5,223 bases of DNA from assembly GCA_900549655.1 (NCBI GenBank), contig UROZ01000138.1, positions 1-5,223 of the forward strand, read 5' to 3'. Shown here in pieces: positions 5,099 through 5,223 of the stretch. The stretch's first letter is position 1; the number at the start of each line of letters is the position of its first letter. The translations under genes were made by a program, and so were the position numbers. Below the pieces are notes generated by a model that saw only the letters and a list, made by a program, of their open reading frames with translations, searched no databases and had not been told where the DNA came from. The DNA is from an uncultured Collinsella sp. Lineage in GTDB: Bacteria > Actinomycetota > Coriobacteriia > Coriobacteriales > Coriobacteriaceae.

Positions 5099-5223
5099 AT
5101 GGCAGGCCTGTTCAACATCCTTAAGGTCACCATCAGCGAGGACAAGATCTGCGCGCATGTGCTGGTGAACCCCGGCATGCCGCTCATGACCTCGGAGGAT
5201 ATCGAGGCCACGGCGCGCGTGTA
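5099..5223 (+). CDS. Unrecognised protein, N-terminal fragment
   Basis: Only 41 complete codons are present before the window ends. The translation begins MAGLFNILKVTISEDKICAH and continues with VNPGMPLMTSEDIEAT. It is soluble-looking, with a probable beta strand near residues 7-12 and another around 18-24, and no signal peptide or membrane helix. I do not recognise the family from this much sequence. It starts 24 nt after the CorC-type gene with a good ribosome binding site and similar G/C-ending codons, so it is very probably real and in the same operon. A link to the CNNM/CorC protein's job is possible on position alone. Confidence 0.7.
   Translation, partial: MAGLFNILKVTISEDKICAHVLVNPGMPLMTSEDIEATARV

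Overview
The window is GC-rich, densely coded bacterial chromosome. Strong G/C bias at third codon positions opens long antisense reading frames over most genes. Gene content and protein flavour (a large FtsX-type permease, a DUF362 ferredoxin-like protein, a PAQR/hemolysin III protein and a CNNM/CorC protein) suggest a high-GC Gram-positive anaerobe. My best guess is Coriobacteriia, perhaps Collinsella. That guess rests on general resemblance, not on a marker gene.

Layout. 1-189: C-terminal end of an ABC-transporter FtsX-like permease (+). 190-299: intergenic, with a candidate promoter of unusual 19-bp spacing. 300-1505: DUF362 protein carrying two [4Fe-4S] ferredoxin motifs (+). 1506-1756: convergent intergenic region with a strong hairpin terminator, a 132-bp inverted-repeat element with perfect 21-bp ends, and a weaker terminator facing the other way. 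1757-2722: membrane-anchored serine alpha/beta hydrolase (-). 2723-2908: divergent promoter region with a good minus-strand sigma-70 promoter overlapped by a 16-bp palindrome, and an extended -10 promoter on the plus strand. 2909-3592: hemolysin III/PAQR seven-helix membrane protein (+). 3593-3700: spacer ending in a hairpin that contains the Shine-Dalgarno sequence. 3701-5074: CNNM/CorC membrane protein with DUF21, a CBS pair and a CorC_HlyC domain (+). 5099-5223: start of an unrecognised gene (+), 24 nt downstream and probably co-transcribed.

The right-hand plus-strand genes may form one membrane-homeostasis unit: a PAQR-type protein, a CNNM/CorC-type protein linked to divalent cations, and an unknown third protein. 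The hydrolase is transcribed divergently from them. The DUF362 gene stands alone, with its own promoter and terminator. The least explained structure is the inverted repeat between the two convergent genes, whose TTTT ends supply the U-tracts of the terminators on both sides. No tRNA, rRNA, CRISPR array, transposase or phage gene is visible.
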